In this document: piece after piece, positions 23,721 to 35,745 of the stretch
Layout of the letters: each line of letters starts with the position of its first letter
Numbering within the stretch: position 1 is the stretch's first letter
Source: Pontederia crassipes
Lineage: Eukaryota; Streptophyta; Magnoliopsida; Commelinales; Pontederiaceae
Direction: 5' to 3'
Assembly (NCBI GenBank): GCA_030549335.1
Contig: CM060189.1
Span: 51,430,917-51,494,916, forward strand
Length of the DNA: 64,000 bases
Translations under genes and position numbers: made by a program
Notes under the pieces: model-generated
The model's input: the letters and a program-made list of their open reading frames with translations, nothing else
The model's database searches: none
Told to the model about the DNA's origin: nothing

Positions 23721-24770
23721 GGGTAGGTCATGTCGAGAATGCTCGCACACATCTCTTCGCAGTAGGATCCTGTCGAGTTGCAGAAACTCCAATCTCTTGA
23801 TAGACATTTGGCTCTATGTCTCGAAAGGTTGGAGATTGGAAAAGTGCATTAAGGGAGAGTAGTGCTGCTATCACAGAAGGAGCGGATGCATCTCCCTTGG
23901 TAATTCCTTGTTTCCTCAAGTTTTGCAGTAAACCTATAGGCAAATAAATGTTGCAACCTTATGGCTTTTGCTTTTTGTAGCTTGTTGCAGTGAGAGCGAA
24001 GGCCTTTCTTAGGCTCAATCAATTAGGTTATGCTGAGGCATCACTTTCCAATGCGTCAAAACTTGAAAGCTTATCATCAACGTTCTCAAATGTAAGATCT
24101 TTTGGCATGCTAGCCAATTCATACTTCTATGTCGTCCGTGCCCAAATTGAAATGGCTGTTGGAAGGTAAGTCCTTAAATGTACGTAATTTATGGTACTTC
24201 AAACTATTTTGGTAGTTGTGAATGACTTTATCAATTTCAGGTTTGAAAATGTTGTTGCAGCAGTTGAAAAAGCTAGGCAGATGTATCCTGGAAACATAGA
24301 AGTGACAAAGGTGCTGAACAACATGAGAACAGTAGCTCGGGCTCGTGCGTTGGAGAATGAACTGTCTAATTCTGGAAAATTTATGGAAGCATCTTTATCC
24401 TATAGGGAAGGTCTTAAATATGATCCCTCAAATCCTGTTATGTACTGCAATAGAATAGCTTGCAGATCAAAGCTCGGGCATTGGGACAAATCTATTGAGG
24501 ATTGCAACGAAGCCCCCAGGATTCAGCCTAACTACACTAAGGCTCTTCTTAGATGTGCAGTCTCAAATTGCAAGGTAATTAGTCTTTTTTCATATTTGGC
24601 ATCTGTCATTTTTTTCCTCAAGATGTCATTATTTTTTGTTCACCGAATCTGTATTGTTTTAATATTATCTGGAGTTTAGCTTGAGCGATGGTATGAAGCT
24701 GTTAGAGATTACGAGATTCTGAGAAAGCAACTTCCAGGTGATTCTGAGATTGTTGAAGCAATTTTTCTCT
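23721..24770 (+). pseudogene. Captured TTL gene fragment (TPR region), four exons
   Basis: Four exon pieces with GT-AG junctions resemble the tetratricopeptide region of plant TTL (TPR repeat thioredoxin-like) proteins: 23721-23899 (VENARTHLFAV, DPVELQKLQSLDRHLALCLE, then VGDWKSALRESSAAI after a frameshift), 23981-24165 (RAKAFLRLNQLGYAEA, YFYVVRAQIEMAVG), 24241-24574 (YREGLKYDPSNPVMYCNRIA, WDKSIEDCNEA) and 24680 to about 24770 ([19 protein letters not shown]). The thioredoxin-like C-terminus and the N-terminus are missing. The intact protein is a co-chaperone-like scaffold. The fragment lies inside CACTA-1, so transposon gene capture is the simplest explanation. Exons 2 and 3 are open, so a chimeric transcript is possible. 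Confidence 0.82.
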
Positions 24771-25086
24771 ATCATTTTTTTCTCGTTGCATTACTAAATA
24801 AAGAAGGCTCGATGAGTTTGCTATGATCGATGTTATCTCGTGAATGCTATGGTTAACTGAGTGAAGTTGCATTGATTTGTTTTTACTTTATAAGGTTGTT
24901 GATTGTGGGGATATGCAAAAAGACTTCATATTTCTGGATCACTAATAATTTTTTTGAAATGTGAAGGCACATAGGCAATTTCAGGTATATTGTATCCATG
25001 TCCTTGTGCAATTTTCTAGGGGCACCTCTACTCATATGTTGTCACCTTTTACCCTTTCAAACAATAACTTATTTGTTTCTTACAAA

Positions 25087-25257
25087 TATATGGCATTGCA
25101 AAAGACCTTTTGAAACACCACTCACAAACTCTTGCTTTGGTTATCGATAGCACTGAAAGAAAGGGAGAAGAACAACTTGCAAAAGGAATAAATTTAGTGG
25201 TTGCTACACCTGGAAAACTTTTTGACCATCTCCAAAACACAAAAAAATATTTTTTTC
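25087..25257 (+). pseudogene. Captured DEAD-box RNA helicase exon
   Basis: This frame encodes [20 protein letters not shown] and then [18 protein letters not shown], which matches the segment with the GG and TPGR motifs (Ia-Ib region) of HAS1/RH27-type DEAD-box helicases. The canonical TPGR is TPGK here, and the GG has become DS. It starts where a splice acceptor tttcttacag appears mutated to tttcttacaa and runs into a TAA soon after NTK. No other helicase motif (Walker A, DEAD or SAT) occurs nearby. It lies in CACTA-1 downstream of the TTL exons in the same orientation. Confidence 0.75.
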
Positions 25258-25363
25258 GTTGTAAATAATTTGTAATTATTGCTTCTATAAATTGTCACAT
25301 TATAAGATCTAATTTACTAGTGTATTGATAGTTGTCTCCTCTAAACTTCTTCTCGGTGTTTAG

Positions 25364-25429
25364 AAAGCAAAATTGAAGGAGTTCTATGATAAAATTGAAG
25401 CCCTTGCCGGCAAACTAGCTGCTCCACTG
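25364..25429 (+). pseudogene. Short exon-like fragment of unknown origin in CACTA-1
   Basis: A 22-codon open piece, beginning KAKLKEFYDKIEAL and ending AAPL, is bounded by ttag and gtac splice-like ends. It is in the same orientation as the captured TTL and helicase pieces. I do not recognise the source protein; it could be a third captured gene. Confidence 0.4.
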
Positions 25430-26270
25430 GTACAATTTCTCTTTCTGTTTTACAACTACATATTCTTGACATTTTCCTTAAGAACTATGATGCTCGACTG
25501 ATTAGCTTACTTTTAATGGAGCTAGTTTTACTCGAAGTGAAAATTCTTTCAGCCACCTGGATAGTTTTTCCTTTCAATTGAGATCTCTCTTTATCGTTCA
25601 TTATTATAATATGCATTTTTTAATTCAAATTGAAGTAAAATTCATTTGGATTATGCTGCTTGTGTTGAAGTTCACGATATAAGTATTTTTTATCAAGATA
25701 TGCCTTGTGTTGGAATGAAGCATGTGTCCCCGGATGTGTTTGCCTTCATTTCATTGTCTCCTACAAGCTAATTTATGTTTATATTTGCATATCTCCATAT
25801 ATTGCATGAGTTCTCTTATGAGTCTAATCCAATATTTTTATTTTTTATCTGATTATACGAATGTATGTTGGTTCTTCATAATCCTAGGAACTGCAACTTA
25901 GAAGGAGTTGTTCCTAATCATAGTGGCATACCTCACCTTGGCTACATGTGAGTTTGTCAATACTTTATTGTCCAATATGGATATGTATTCTATCCTTGAG
26001 AAGAGATCCTTGTTTGTCAAATTGTTTCTCAAAAGGATCTCGAGGTCCATGTCCAATGTGAATATCAATGGTCTCTATAAACACATTGGCTTTCTACAAA
26101 ATTATTTTTTCATAATGTAGGAATGTAGACAAAAAATAGTATGTTCTGAACGCGCTCGCAGCAACTTAACTTAATTTTTGTGATTTTATGTGATGTTTAG
26201 ATTTCTATTGAACTTCTAGGAAATATCAATGTAAATGTATTTTTGAATTTTTTTAATTTTTTAAAATAAT
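25430..26270. other. CACTA-1 interior without recognised genes
   Basis: AT-rich DNA with a 70-codon plus-strand frame at 25908-26120 that I could not assign. A splice-like acceptor (cctag) precedes it near 25888, so it may be another captured piece, but no family motif was seen. Confidence 0.4.
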
Positions 26271-26621
26271 TTTGAATATTAGCAATGAAATGGCGACAAA
26301 AGTGAGACAAAAATGTTGTCGCCGTTTGCCACGAAGTTGCGGCAGGCTCGTGACGAAACCAGCGACAACTCTCGACAACTTGGTGAGGAGCTTGTAGACA
26401 AGTACAATATCTTTGGCAGCCAATGAGCGACGAGTTAGCGACAATATAGTGAGTATTTAGCGACAAATTGGTGACGAATTGTTTTTGTCGCAAACAGTGA
26501 GTAATATTTAGCGACAAGAATGCTTTGTCACAAAGTTGTTGCAAATCTCTCGCTGAGTACTTTGGCGACACAATGGCGACAAAACTTTTCATAGCTAAAT
26601 CACCTTATTCTTGTAGTGGAC

Positions 26622-27491
26622 TTCTCCACCTCGAGCACCGGAGATCCACTATCTTTTTCTTTTCTTGTAGGGAGAGAACAACCCTCTTTACACAACAAGC
26701 CTTCTTCACCGCTCAAGAGGCAAGACACACATCTTTTACAAAGAGCTCTCAATCTTACTAGATCAGAAAGAAAATGTTTCCATCTAATTCTTTTCTTTTC
26801 CAAAATTTTTCTCACACTCAAAACTAAGAAAAAAGGGAAGAAATTTATAATTTTGTGCTCAAGAACTTGAGATGAGCTATAGGATGTTCTTGCTTGGTTG
26901 GGTGATTTTTCTTCTGGCTTTGACACTTTTTTATAGGCTTGAAGAGGTGAGAATTCGTTTAAAAAGTCTTTCACAATTTTCTCCTCAAAATAATAGCCGT
27001 TACTATTCATTTGACTGTGAGATCGGTCGACAGCTGTGATGGGCCGGTCAACCGATCAATGTGACTGTTGTTGCATTTTCTACATCGATCAGTCCTTCGA
27101 CCGATACATTGATCGGTAATGTCTCAATGTCGTCCAGTACATCTCGTTGTCGACCGGTGCATCGATTGGTATTGTCTCGTTGTCGACTGGTATAGTCTCG
27201 TGATTTCTGAGTTCATTGGCTGTGCTGACCGGTCGACCGATGTAACGACCGGATCTTTGACCGGCATTGTCTCATCTTTTTTCTGCTTAATATCAATCGA
27301 CCGGTTGCCTTGGCCGGTCGACACATGTCGACCGGTCATGTGAAAAATTTTTTTCTTTGAATTTTAATTTGGCGATTTCTTCTGCGAATAAGGTCATATC
27401 AATCCTACACCTGCATTATCATCACTTGAGCATGGATTAGTAACTTTTATGTCCATTTTAATTTATTATCATCAAAACATAGGATTCAACA
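26622..27491 (-). repeat. 5' LTR of the Sirevirus-like Copia, outer part
   Basis: This resumes the LTR after CACTA-1 and matches 6416-7286 of the 3' LTR, down to the terminal caaca. It contains the same GGTCGACC palindrome cluster (27010-27340). Confidence 0.9.
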
Positions 27492-27496
27492 CATCC

Positions 27497-29893
27497 GCCT
27501 CGGCCAAAGGACATTGAAGCTACTCTGACAGATCCAGCAAGTGCATGCGATGCATGAGGGAGGAGACGACGCAACTAGAGCTTGATCTGGCGAGGAGAAG
27601 AACCAGGCAACATCAAAAGAAGTGTATTTTCGCGATCTAGGTCATAGGTTAGATTCCTTGCGGGATTCACATGTTTTCAGGTCTGCCATGGGATTAGGAT
27701 TTCATGCTAGTTGGGTAGTTTATCATGACTATAAGTTTTGCTTCTAATGATGATTATTATGAGGATTATTCCGTGTGATTCCATGAATGTTTGTATGAAA
27801 ATGCTTGCTATGATGTTATAATTGATGGATCTGTTGTTAGCATGATTATTAAGTTGGATTTCCATGTAATCTAATCTAGTGAAGAGTTTCATGTGATAAG
27901 AGAAGAATAGCCATGTTTAAGATGAGTAGAACGATTTCTGTCATGCTTATTAGAAGAGGGCATAGTCATTTATCTACGTTAATGCATATGTTGATATGTT
28001 CACACTTGATCCAAATCTATAATACATTGGCTTAGGAATAATTAGTAGATGTGATGATATGATTGAATGTGAAAACTGATAGAAAATGTAAGGATTCCAC
28101 AATGACATGCGGCTATGTCGAATTGAAGCGAATGACCGAAACCCTTTCGAGCAAGAGTATAGCGATAACTATATCGAACGTTCGTAACTCGATCGGATGG
28201 CCAAGATAGACCAGAACAGAAGTCCAAAACTCTTTTGGACGACGGGATTGGAAAATGTCAAGATTCTAAAATGGCGATGATAACTAGTCGTTCGGACTAT
28301 TGATCTAGATGATCACGTCAGAAGAGCTTCTGACAGTCGACGAAGAACTAACAACGATCGACTGAGTAAGACAACACTATTCTCAACGGACGACCGATCA
28401 AGTTTCGGCCGACCGAAAGTCCGAGAGATTCTTCATGTGATACTGGACGATCGAACTTCTCTCAGTCGCTCGATAGTATACGGACTTGGAACGGACGACG
28501 AATGGAACTTAGAACGGACAACCACAATCTTTACAGTCGATCGATGAACACAAAGAAAAATGAGTGTCCGCTCCCCTCACGGATGACTGCTAAAGGAACC
28601 TAAATCGAGCGACCGCTCGACTTTCGAGCGTTTGGTCTATTGATAGTGAACACGACTTTAATATGAACATTTGATAAGTTTTCGTTCACCTAATTGCTAC
28701 TGAATGATATGAACCTAAAGATGATCAGAGTCATTTTTGCTCCCTTCAGCCTTGATCGATCTACGTGATTGAAAGAGAGGCTCATGAATTGAAACATAAA
28801 AGGAGAGTTATCCTTTGTCTATTTAGATGAGAGTTTCTTCATACAGATGTTTCCACCTTGCATGAGTTCATCTTGCCCGACGGGGCATTGACCGTAACAC
28901 TAGTCTCCCATTAGCCCACTATGGTCTATATAGCTACACACATATGTGTTTGCAATGGTATTCCCTAAGTGGAGAGTTCTTTTAATTTATGGAAAAAATG
29001 AAAGAACATGAATGGTCAAAGATGAATGAAAGGATTTTGTCTTTATGAATATGAACATGATACTTGAACATGAATATGAATATGGAAAAAATGAAATGAA
29101 AAGGAACGAACCATGATTTCTTTATTGATTCCTCCATATGATTCACTCATACTTGATTTATATGCTTGTCTCATACATTTTCTAATGGAACTTACTTATG
29201 AACTCACACTTAACTTTATACTAACGGTTGAGTTTGCTCACATGTGTGATCCCCACATGTACATGATATGGTTGCGGGTTATGGTTGATGTGTGTGTGGT
29301 GACTACAGCTGGATGGTGTGTGCATGGTTATCGTAAAGTCTAGATAGAGTCTCTTTTCTTACCTTATCGAGTTGTATTTGATATGATGTATGGGACCCAT
29401 TAGAGTTGTATTATGGCATAATTTTTATATGTCATTGTTGATAATGCCTTGAATCTGAATCCAGTTGTAAACCTATATGGTCCCCCTTCTTAGTCAGGTG
29501 CTTTAGCAAATTTCCCCTACGGGGGTCTTGTTGTGAAAGGGAGTACCTATATAAATTCCCTAGGGATCCCAAAGAGAAAGTAATATGATCTTGTAATCCT
29601 CTTCTGGTTTTTTCATCTAATAAAAATCTGTGTCACCTTAAATTTCTCGAATTTTCTTGGGGTGCATAATTTCTCTAGTGCAGAAATCCTAACAACCATT
29701 GTGTTGAGATGATATGATGTAATATTTACTTCCGCATTTTCTTCATTTTATTATAATATTGTATTTATTAAGTCTTCCGCTTGCGTGTCACTTCCCTTGA
29801 CCGGGTCAACAAAAGAGTCAAAGAAGGATCGAATAAAGTAATGACCCAAATGAGACTTTGCCATGTGGCAGGGTTGAATTTTGAGGCGTTAAA
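27497..29893 (+). repeat. Gypsy 5' LTR, right part
   Basis: This continues the LTR from 6225. It is rich in gaccga and gatcga strings between 28100 and 28640, as is the left part, and ends immediately before the primer binding site at 29897. Together the parts total about 2.5 kb once the small LTR-like insertion at 29436-29694 is removed. Confidence 0.6.
29436..29694 (+). mobile_element. Possible small solo LTR within the gypsy LTR
   Basis: A 259-bp segment begins TGTTGATAATGCC and ends ATCCTAACA. It contains a TATA-like ctatataaatt near 29550 and a polyadenylation-like aataaaaat near 29620. Flanking pentamers gtcat and accat match at only three of five bases, so the TSD is weak. Confidence 0.4.
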
Positions 29894-30070
29894 TAATGGT
29901 ATTAGACATTAGGACTCTCTTGACGTCCTAGCTATAGAGTATATGTTACATATGGTCCATGTGCACCCACCATAGCTTCCGCTACACTCAACCGTCGCAA
30001 AGTAAAGTAAGAATCATTTTGCCTTTATGATTATGATTATTTTATTAAAATAAATTGTTATGTTTTATAG

Positions 30071-32803
30071 ATGGCTCCTACAACACGTTCAGCAGCAAAC
30101 GAGGCGTGGAGGTGGTCGCATTGTGGCTACCTAGAGATGATTACGATAGATGGACTTGACTCCGCCTTTGGGAGTCAAGTAGGGGAGGATTTGCAGGAGT
30201 TCCCTCCAGTACAATAGCAGGAGCTCCAGTCGCCTTCACAGCAATCAACGTACTCGGTGCCGATGTATTTCCTCCTCCAGCACCACCGACAAGTCTTTCC
30301 AGCGAGGACACTATTTAGGCTTTCCTAAATCTGCACCCACCCCACTTCAAAGGGGCAGTGGACTATGAAGAAGCCATCCATTGGCTCACAACTATGGTGT
30401 GGATGTTTCGCATCTCCCAATGCGACGAGAATAGTAAAGTCTTATATGCTACCCATTTGCTCACCAGTTAGGCTAGTGACTGGTGGGAGATGACTCAGGG
30501 GACGAAGTTCCCGGGCAAGGAGGTTATCCCCTGATCAAGCTTCAGAGAGTTATTTGAGGCCTAGTACACTCCGCCCTATAGAAGGAAGGGGAAATCGAAG
30601 GAGTTCAAGAATCTACGCTAGGGCAACATGACGGTAGCAAAGTACCATGCACACTTCATTCAATTGAAGTGCTACAGTAAGGATTGTATGGACAAGGCTG
30701 ACCTCGCCGAGTAGTTCCTAGATAACCTCCACCACACCATACATGAGAGCCATCTATGGGGCGGAGCTGGACCTGCACGGAGCTTTTCACATGGCGAACA
30801 TGATTGAGCGGGATGTGGCGTAAAGAGCTGAAGGAGGTGGTAAGAGTAGTAGAGCCGGCCAAGCCGAGATGGGAGGACTGCCGCCCAACTTGTAGAGATG
30901 ATCACCGTTACCGTCGCCATCAGCCCTACCAATAGCCACAACGCATGGCTCCCCGTCAGCCCGCACCTCGTCAGCCTGAGGTGAAGTAGAGAGATAAGTA
31001 AAGTGAATTAAGAATAAGTATATAATGATGCTACCAATGATGAATATGAACTACAGACATAACCTCAACAACAAACACTTGCCCCACAACCTTCACGACA
31101 GCCACTGGCACCTCAGCAGTAGGGATTGCCGAACTGTGTCTATTGCAATAGGCCACACGCAAGAGAGTGTCGCATGAAGAATGATAGATGTAGTGGATGC
31201 AGCAAAGCTGGAATCTTCGTCCGGGATTGTCCGACGAAGAATCTTAGAGTCACAGGTGGAGTGCCTGGATGTCTCTACAACATCCAAGCAAATGTGGCTC
31301 CACAAGATAACAAAATAGTAGGTCTCCCTATGGTGCATCACACACATTTATTTCTGAAGCATGTGTTTCCACCCTTAGTATACCTATAAAAGAGATGAAA
31401 CACAATATGAATGTAAAGACACCAATGTGGACCTTCCATACGGCGAAGTGTCTTCTCGAGGTACCAGTTATAGTGGATGGGAAAAAATTTTCTGCTAATT
31501 TGATAGGAATCCTCATGGTGGAGTAGGATGTCATCTTAGGTATGGATTGATTGTCATACCACGTTGCATCGATTATATGTAAGCAAAAGAATGTCATCAT
31601 AGTAGAAAGCAACCACAGTGGCAAGAAAATAATGATTAGAGGCACATCGACACCGGCAAGATTATATTGTCTGCCATGAAAGTCCACAAGCTGCTACAGA
31701 AGGGTTGTAGAGGGTACCTCATCAGCATGACGATAGCCGATGCACAAACTCATAGACGTAGTATGAAATTTTTCGGATGTCTTTCAAGAGGACATCTCCA
31801 GATTGCCTCCAAGGAGGGAGATCGACTTCAGAATCGACTTGGCACTAGGAATGGCACCAATCTCCAAGGCTCCTTATCCCATGGCCCTGACGGAGATGCT
31901 AGAGCTGAAGAAACATATATAGGAGCTACTCGATAAGGAGTTCATTCGACCCAATGTCTCACCTTGGAGTGCTCTAGTTCTATTTGTGAAGAAGAATGAT
32001 GGATCCCTACGGCTAGGCATTGACTATAGAATGTTGAACAAGGTTACGATAAAAAACAAGTACTCGTTGCCTAGGATCGACCAGCTGTCTAAAGCCTTGG
32101 TGTTCTCGAAGATCGAACTGAGGTGCGGCTACCACCAGTTGAGTCGCAAAAGAAGATGTGATTAAGATGTGTCGAAGACTGGTTTTCAATCCCGCTATGG
32201 CCATTACGAGTTCACGGTCATGCCTTTCGGACTGATGAATGCTCCAACAACCTTTATGGATCTTATGAACAAGCTGTTGAAGCAGCAATTGTACCAGTTT
32301 GTGATCGTCTTCGTAGACGATATTCTAATGTACTCCTCTGGTCTGGAGCAACACCGGGAGCATTTACACATCGTCTTGGAGACTTGCATCAGCATCGACT
32401 CCAAGTGCGAGTTCTAGATGGAGCAAATGATGTTCCTAAGGCATATTGTGTCCAGACACGAGATTTCAATGGATCCAACAAAGGTCGAGGCAGTGACCAA
32501 CTGGGTTAGATCGAAGAATAAGATGGAGATCTACAATTTCCTCAGTCTAGCGGGCTACTATCGGTGCTTCATCCGAGATTTCGTGAACATTGTAGCCTTG
32601 CTCACTCATCTAACGAAGAAAAAGGAGAAGTTCGGTTGGACGGATAAGTGCGGGAACAACTTCTAGGAGTTGAAGCATAGACTGACCTCCACTCCGATCC
32701 TCGTTCTATCGAGGAGTGGAGGGTGCATCATGTGCAGCGATGCATTTGACACTGACCTTAGATGTGTCCTGATGTATCACGAAAAGGCAGTAATCTATGC
32801 CTC
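30071..32803 (+). pseudogene. gypsy gag-pol remnant
   Basis: From an ATG at 30071 the plus strand carries a decayed retrotransposon gag (HPPHFKGAVDYEEAIHWL, SDWWEMTQGTKFPGKE, GNMTVAKYHAHFIQLKCYS), then a zinc knuckle at 31129-31240 (CVYCNRPHARECR, CSGCSKAG), a protease remnant with VILGMD near 31540, and RT ([62 protein letters not shown]). It is cut at 32803 in the RNase H segment (VIYAST). Many stops and frameshifts interrupt it. Integrase and any chromodomain are missing. Confidence 0.88.
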
Positions 32804-33070
32804 AACATTTTCTTTATTTTATTTTGTTTACATATGAAAATAATCACTTTCTAAATTTATCAGTTAACAAGGTTAAAAAAATCTTAGTTATTAACCATAC
32901 TCGTGGAAATGATAACTCTACTCATTACTTTATTTTTTGAGCAGCTGGTGCACTTACTAGCATTTGCTATCATTTTGACCGCATCAAATTTTTGAGTTGT
33001 GGGGATGGTTTCTAATAACTTTTATATTTTATATTTTATTTGTTATTTGAGTGCATTTATTTTTTTGTTA
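32804..33070 (+). mobile_element. Athila-like LTR end and primer-site remnant
   Basis: The string order actctactcattactttattt, then gtgcacttactagcattt, then catcaaatttttgagttgtg matches the LTR end and primer site seen at 59990-60125. The last part is a decayed tttttggcgccgttgccgggga, the primer site of Athila/Tat-type gypsy elements. No TSD or coding sequence accompanies it. Confidence 0.5.
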
Positions 33071-33089
33071 AATTCCATGCTAATTCTTT

Positions 33090-35745
33090 TTCAATTCATC
33101 CAAAAGAATAAGTTCATATATACATTGAAAGTTATATGTTGAAGTCAGGAATGAAAAAAACAATGGGAACTCATTTTGTTCTTCAGGGGAACAAATGAGT
33201 CTCTAGTGAGCACATAATAATTGATAATAATACAAAAAATTGGAATTCACTCTGCTCATCCGCAAATGCTATCCTGCAATAGGATGCCCAGATCTTTAAT
33301 TTGTTATATTAGAAAAAGACAATGAAATAATACTACCAGAGCTTCAATTTGAAACACATAATTCATGAAGAATTCCAAACGATTTATGATTTATCGCACA
33401 ATCAGTTCAAGTTGGAGGTTGGAAAATGTCTACCAATGTAACACCCTGAAATTTCATCCCCAATTGTCAAGGACAATTAAGTCATTCGGCTGTGTTAACC
33501 CATTCTCCATCACATAATCATAATAAAATATGATTTTCTATTAATACAACGGAAGCTTAAAATAATTAAAATATGATAAATAACTCTTTGAAATATTGCG
33601 GAAGAATTCATGAAAACATCAAAAGTAATAAAATAGAAATTAAAACATTAGCAAAACTATAATCAAATAGACTCGAGAATACTTGACCAACGTGCAATCT
33701 TTCTTGTATTGAGTTGAGCCTCCATCCATCCAATCATTGGTTACCTGCATGGATCCAGGGTGCAGGGCTTCCACTTAGAGTATGTAAAGTCCATGCATGC
33801 AATGCCATGATCCTAATTAAGATAGTACATGATATGCATGCCATGTTCATAACGTAAGATATACATGTCAATCATTAATATCATTCTATCATCATGCAAT
33901 TATAAACTATAGCATGGAAGACATGTAACCATATCATCATACAATAAAGTAAACAATCATTCATATTTTAACCTAGTTACGTGGGGATCATGCATGTACC
34001 TAAGTTCTTATACAGTCATCAAGCATCAATACATATTATTAATACCTTGAAAATAACATTTAAATATGTTACATAAGGTTTCAACATCAGTCACGGCCAT
34101 GATAGAACCCTGGAAAACACACTTCTGTCATAGTCGTGCCGAGAGACGGTCCCGGTCATGCCCAAGCTTTGTCACGTTTGTGACATAGTTTGTCACGGAC
34201 GTGACAGAAGGTCGATTTTTGGCAAATTTTGGTCGTTCTATCATGGCCGTGACGAAAGGCGTCACAGCCGTGATAGAACTCTGGAGTTCCGCTGCCAGCC
34301 CTCTTTTTAAATGATTTTTTATCCAAATTTGTGGAAAATGATGTATAACTTTAATGAAGCATTATGGTCATAGTTTTCAGACATTATAGGGTCACAAGAA
34401 TATGAAAAATCATGCAAAAATATCCAATTTCTAGGTCTAGGGTTCATCCCCAAATCATGAACAATAAGAACATATGAATCCTAACTATTAGGTATAATCA
34501 TAAAAAACTTGTACACGCATAGATCTAATCATGAAAAATCTATACATGCATAGATCTAATGATTTCCATGATTAAGAACCCTCAATCACAATCCAATAAG
34601 AGAACAAGGTGTCCTCCTGCTCTCAAAGAAAGAACATTAAGAGAGGAGAGTGGGGTTTGGATCTCCTTTACATACATTGATCTCAGATCCTCCTCTTCTT
34701 CATTCTCCCTGTTCTTCTCTTCCTCCTTCCTCAAGACCTAGTTGTCAAGATGTGGAGAAAAGAGGTAAAGAGAGAGAAAAGAGGGTTTATATAGGGGAGA
34801 TCATGAGGGATTGGACAAAAAGTCCAAATTGCCCCTGATTAAAAATTTGGGGTATTACAACCAATGCCAACTTATTTACAAGGCAGTCATGTTGCTGCTG
34901 ATTTAAACACCATTGTCCAAACTTTTGTAATATGCCATTTTGTGGAAATTAATGTTACTTTTATCATTCGTAGATCTCTTTCAAAAACAAAGAAAAAAAT
35001 CAATTTCCTATTCTTTGTTATCTTGTGAGTCGCCGAATTTTGGTCAATTTTGACTGCTGTTCTAATATCACTAATAAATTTTCTAACATTTAGTGTTGCT
35101 AGTCTTAATTCTATAAACAATTGTGCAACATAATATTTTTTTATGCAAAAAAAGCTAATTTATCATTCTTAGATATCAGATGAAGACATAATAATCTTGT
35201 GTTCTTAATCTTCTGGTATGCAAGATTCTCACTGATTAGTCACACTTCACAAAATGTTCATAAAATTTATGTTGCTAAACTGCTTATCCTTGTGCTAATT
35301 TTTTACAATTTCAATTGATCCTTGTGCCAAAGAGGGACTATAGGATAATCAATGGTTTGAACAAGAGTCTCAATTGACATTACGCTGAGACAACAATAGT
35401 CTCTGATTCCGACTGCTATCAATGATTTAAAATATTTAAGTTCATAAATTTGTCTATAAGTCTGTCCTTAATAATGCTCATGTTGTCCAAGACCAGGTAA
35501 TACTTCCCCATCAGATTAATCTCCTTTGAAGAATGAATTATTTGCAGCTAAATGATTGAGAGGCAAGTTTTCTCATTCTGTGAAAAAAATTTAGTAGGCA
35601 TAGTGAGCGATTGGATGTTGCATTCAGGAAGAATTAGTTTGCTTTCTCAAACTGGAAGTAATTTTCTTTCTCGAACTTCTAAATTAGTTTATGTAATTTC
35701 AGGCAATTCTAGGAAATGACTATCATTTGATCTTTCGGCCAGACT
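33090..35745. repeat. Low-copy repeat family, copy 1 (split by a solo LTR)
   Basis: 33100-33431 plus 34865-35745 aligns with 48400-49390, and its first 190 bp also aligns with 54763-54940 beside the kinase. Shared strings include ggaattcactctgctcat, aaatgctatcctgcaatag and ggaaaatgtctacc. No protein motif is evident. This is the matrix into which several transposons inserted. Confidence 0.65.
33437..34859. mobile_element. 1423-bp solo LTR, gypsy-type
   Basis: Begins TGTAACACCCTGAAATTT, ends TTTGGGGTATTACA and is flanked by the 5-bp TSD ACCAA (33432-33436 and 34860-34864). The related repeat copy at 48600-48630 runs through this point without the insertion, giving an empty site. Gtcacggc and gtgacagaa strings recur at 34090-34290. 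A TATA-like tttatatagggg lies near 34786. Orientation is uncertain; TATA placement and a ttccg string favour minus. Confidence 0.88.

Larger units (their letters stand above)
16070..26618. mobile_element. CACTA-1 transposon with captured host exons
   Basis: Terminal inverted repeats CACTACAAGAAAATTGC at 16070 and CTTATTCTTGTAGTG at 26618 are flanked by the 3-bp TSD GAC (16067-16069 and 26619-26621). Removing the element restores LTR sequence continuous with the other LTR copy. Subterminal DNA at both ends is crowded with gcgacaa/ttgtcgc motifs (16100-16340 and 26280-26590), as in En/Spm elements. Without CACTA-2 it is about 4 kb. No transposase was recognised, so it is non-autonomous. It carries TTL and DEAD-box gene exons at 23721-25250. 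Confidence 0.92.
6226..27491 (-). mobile_element. Sirevirus-like Ty1/copia element carrying nested insertions
   Basis: A minus-strand Copia is bounded by LTRs that read TGTTGAATCC at 27491 and end TACA at 6226. It is flanked by the exact 5-bp TSD CATCC (6221-6225 and 27492-27496). Reading right to left, the order is 5' LTR, primer site, gag, CCHC knuckle, protease, integrase, a second protease-integrase, RT, RNase H, an extra 3' ORF region, polypurine tract and 3' LTR. That order and the extra 3' ORF fit Sirevirus/Maximus-type elements. Without the CACTA insertion in its right LTR the element is about 10.7 kb. All coding frames are broken. Confidence 0.9.
5860..32803 (+). mobile_element. Ty3/gypsy element, 3'-truncated, outermost of the nest
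   Basis: The 5' LTR begins TATAACACCCCAAATTTT (a decayed TGTAACACCCC start) at 5860 and continues, after the nested Copia at 6226-27491, from 27497 to 29893, where it ends in a decayed GCGTTACA. A methionine-tRNA-like primer site TGGTATTAGA follows at 29897-29906, then gag and pol to 32803. The two LTR parts share an unusual richness in gatcga and gaccga strings, which supports joining them. The element stops within the RNase H region and has no 3' LTR, so its own TSD cannot be checked. The LTR start and primer site resemble Tekay/Del-type elements; that lineage call is inference. Confidence 0.75.

Noticed and set aside
23721-24770. A functional TTL gene
   Set aside because: Both ends of the protein are missing, exon 1 is frameshifted, and the fragment lies within CACTA termini.
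16070-26618. CACTA-1 and CACTA-2 as a single element with a spare terminus
   Set aside because: Each pair of ends has its own 3-bp duplication and its own subterminal motif type.
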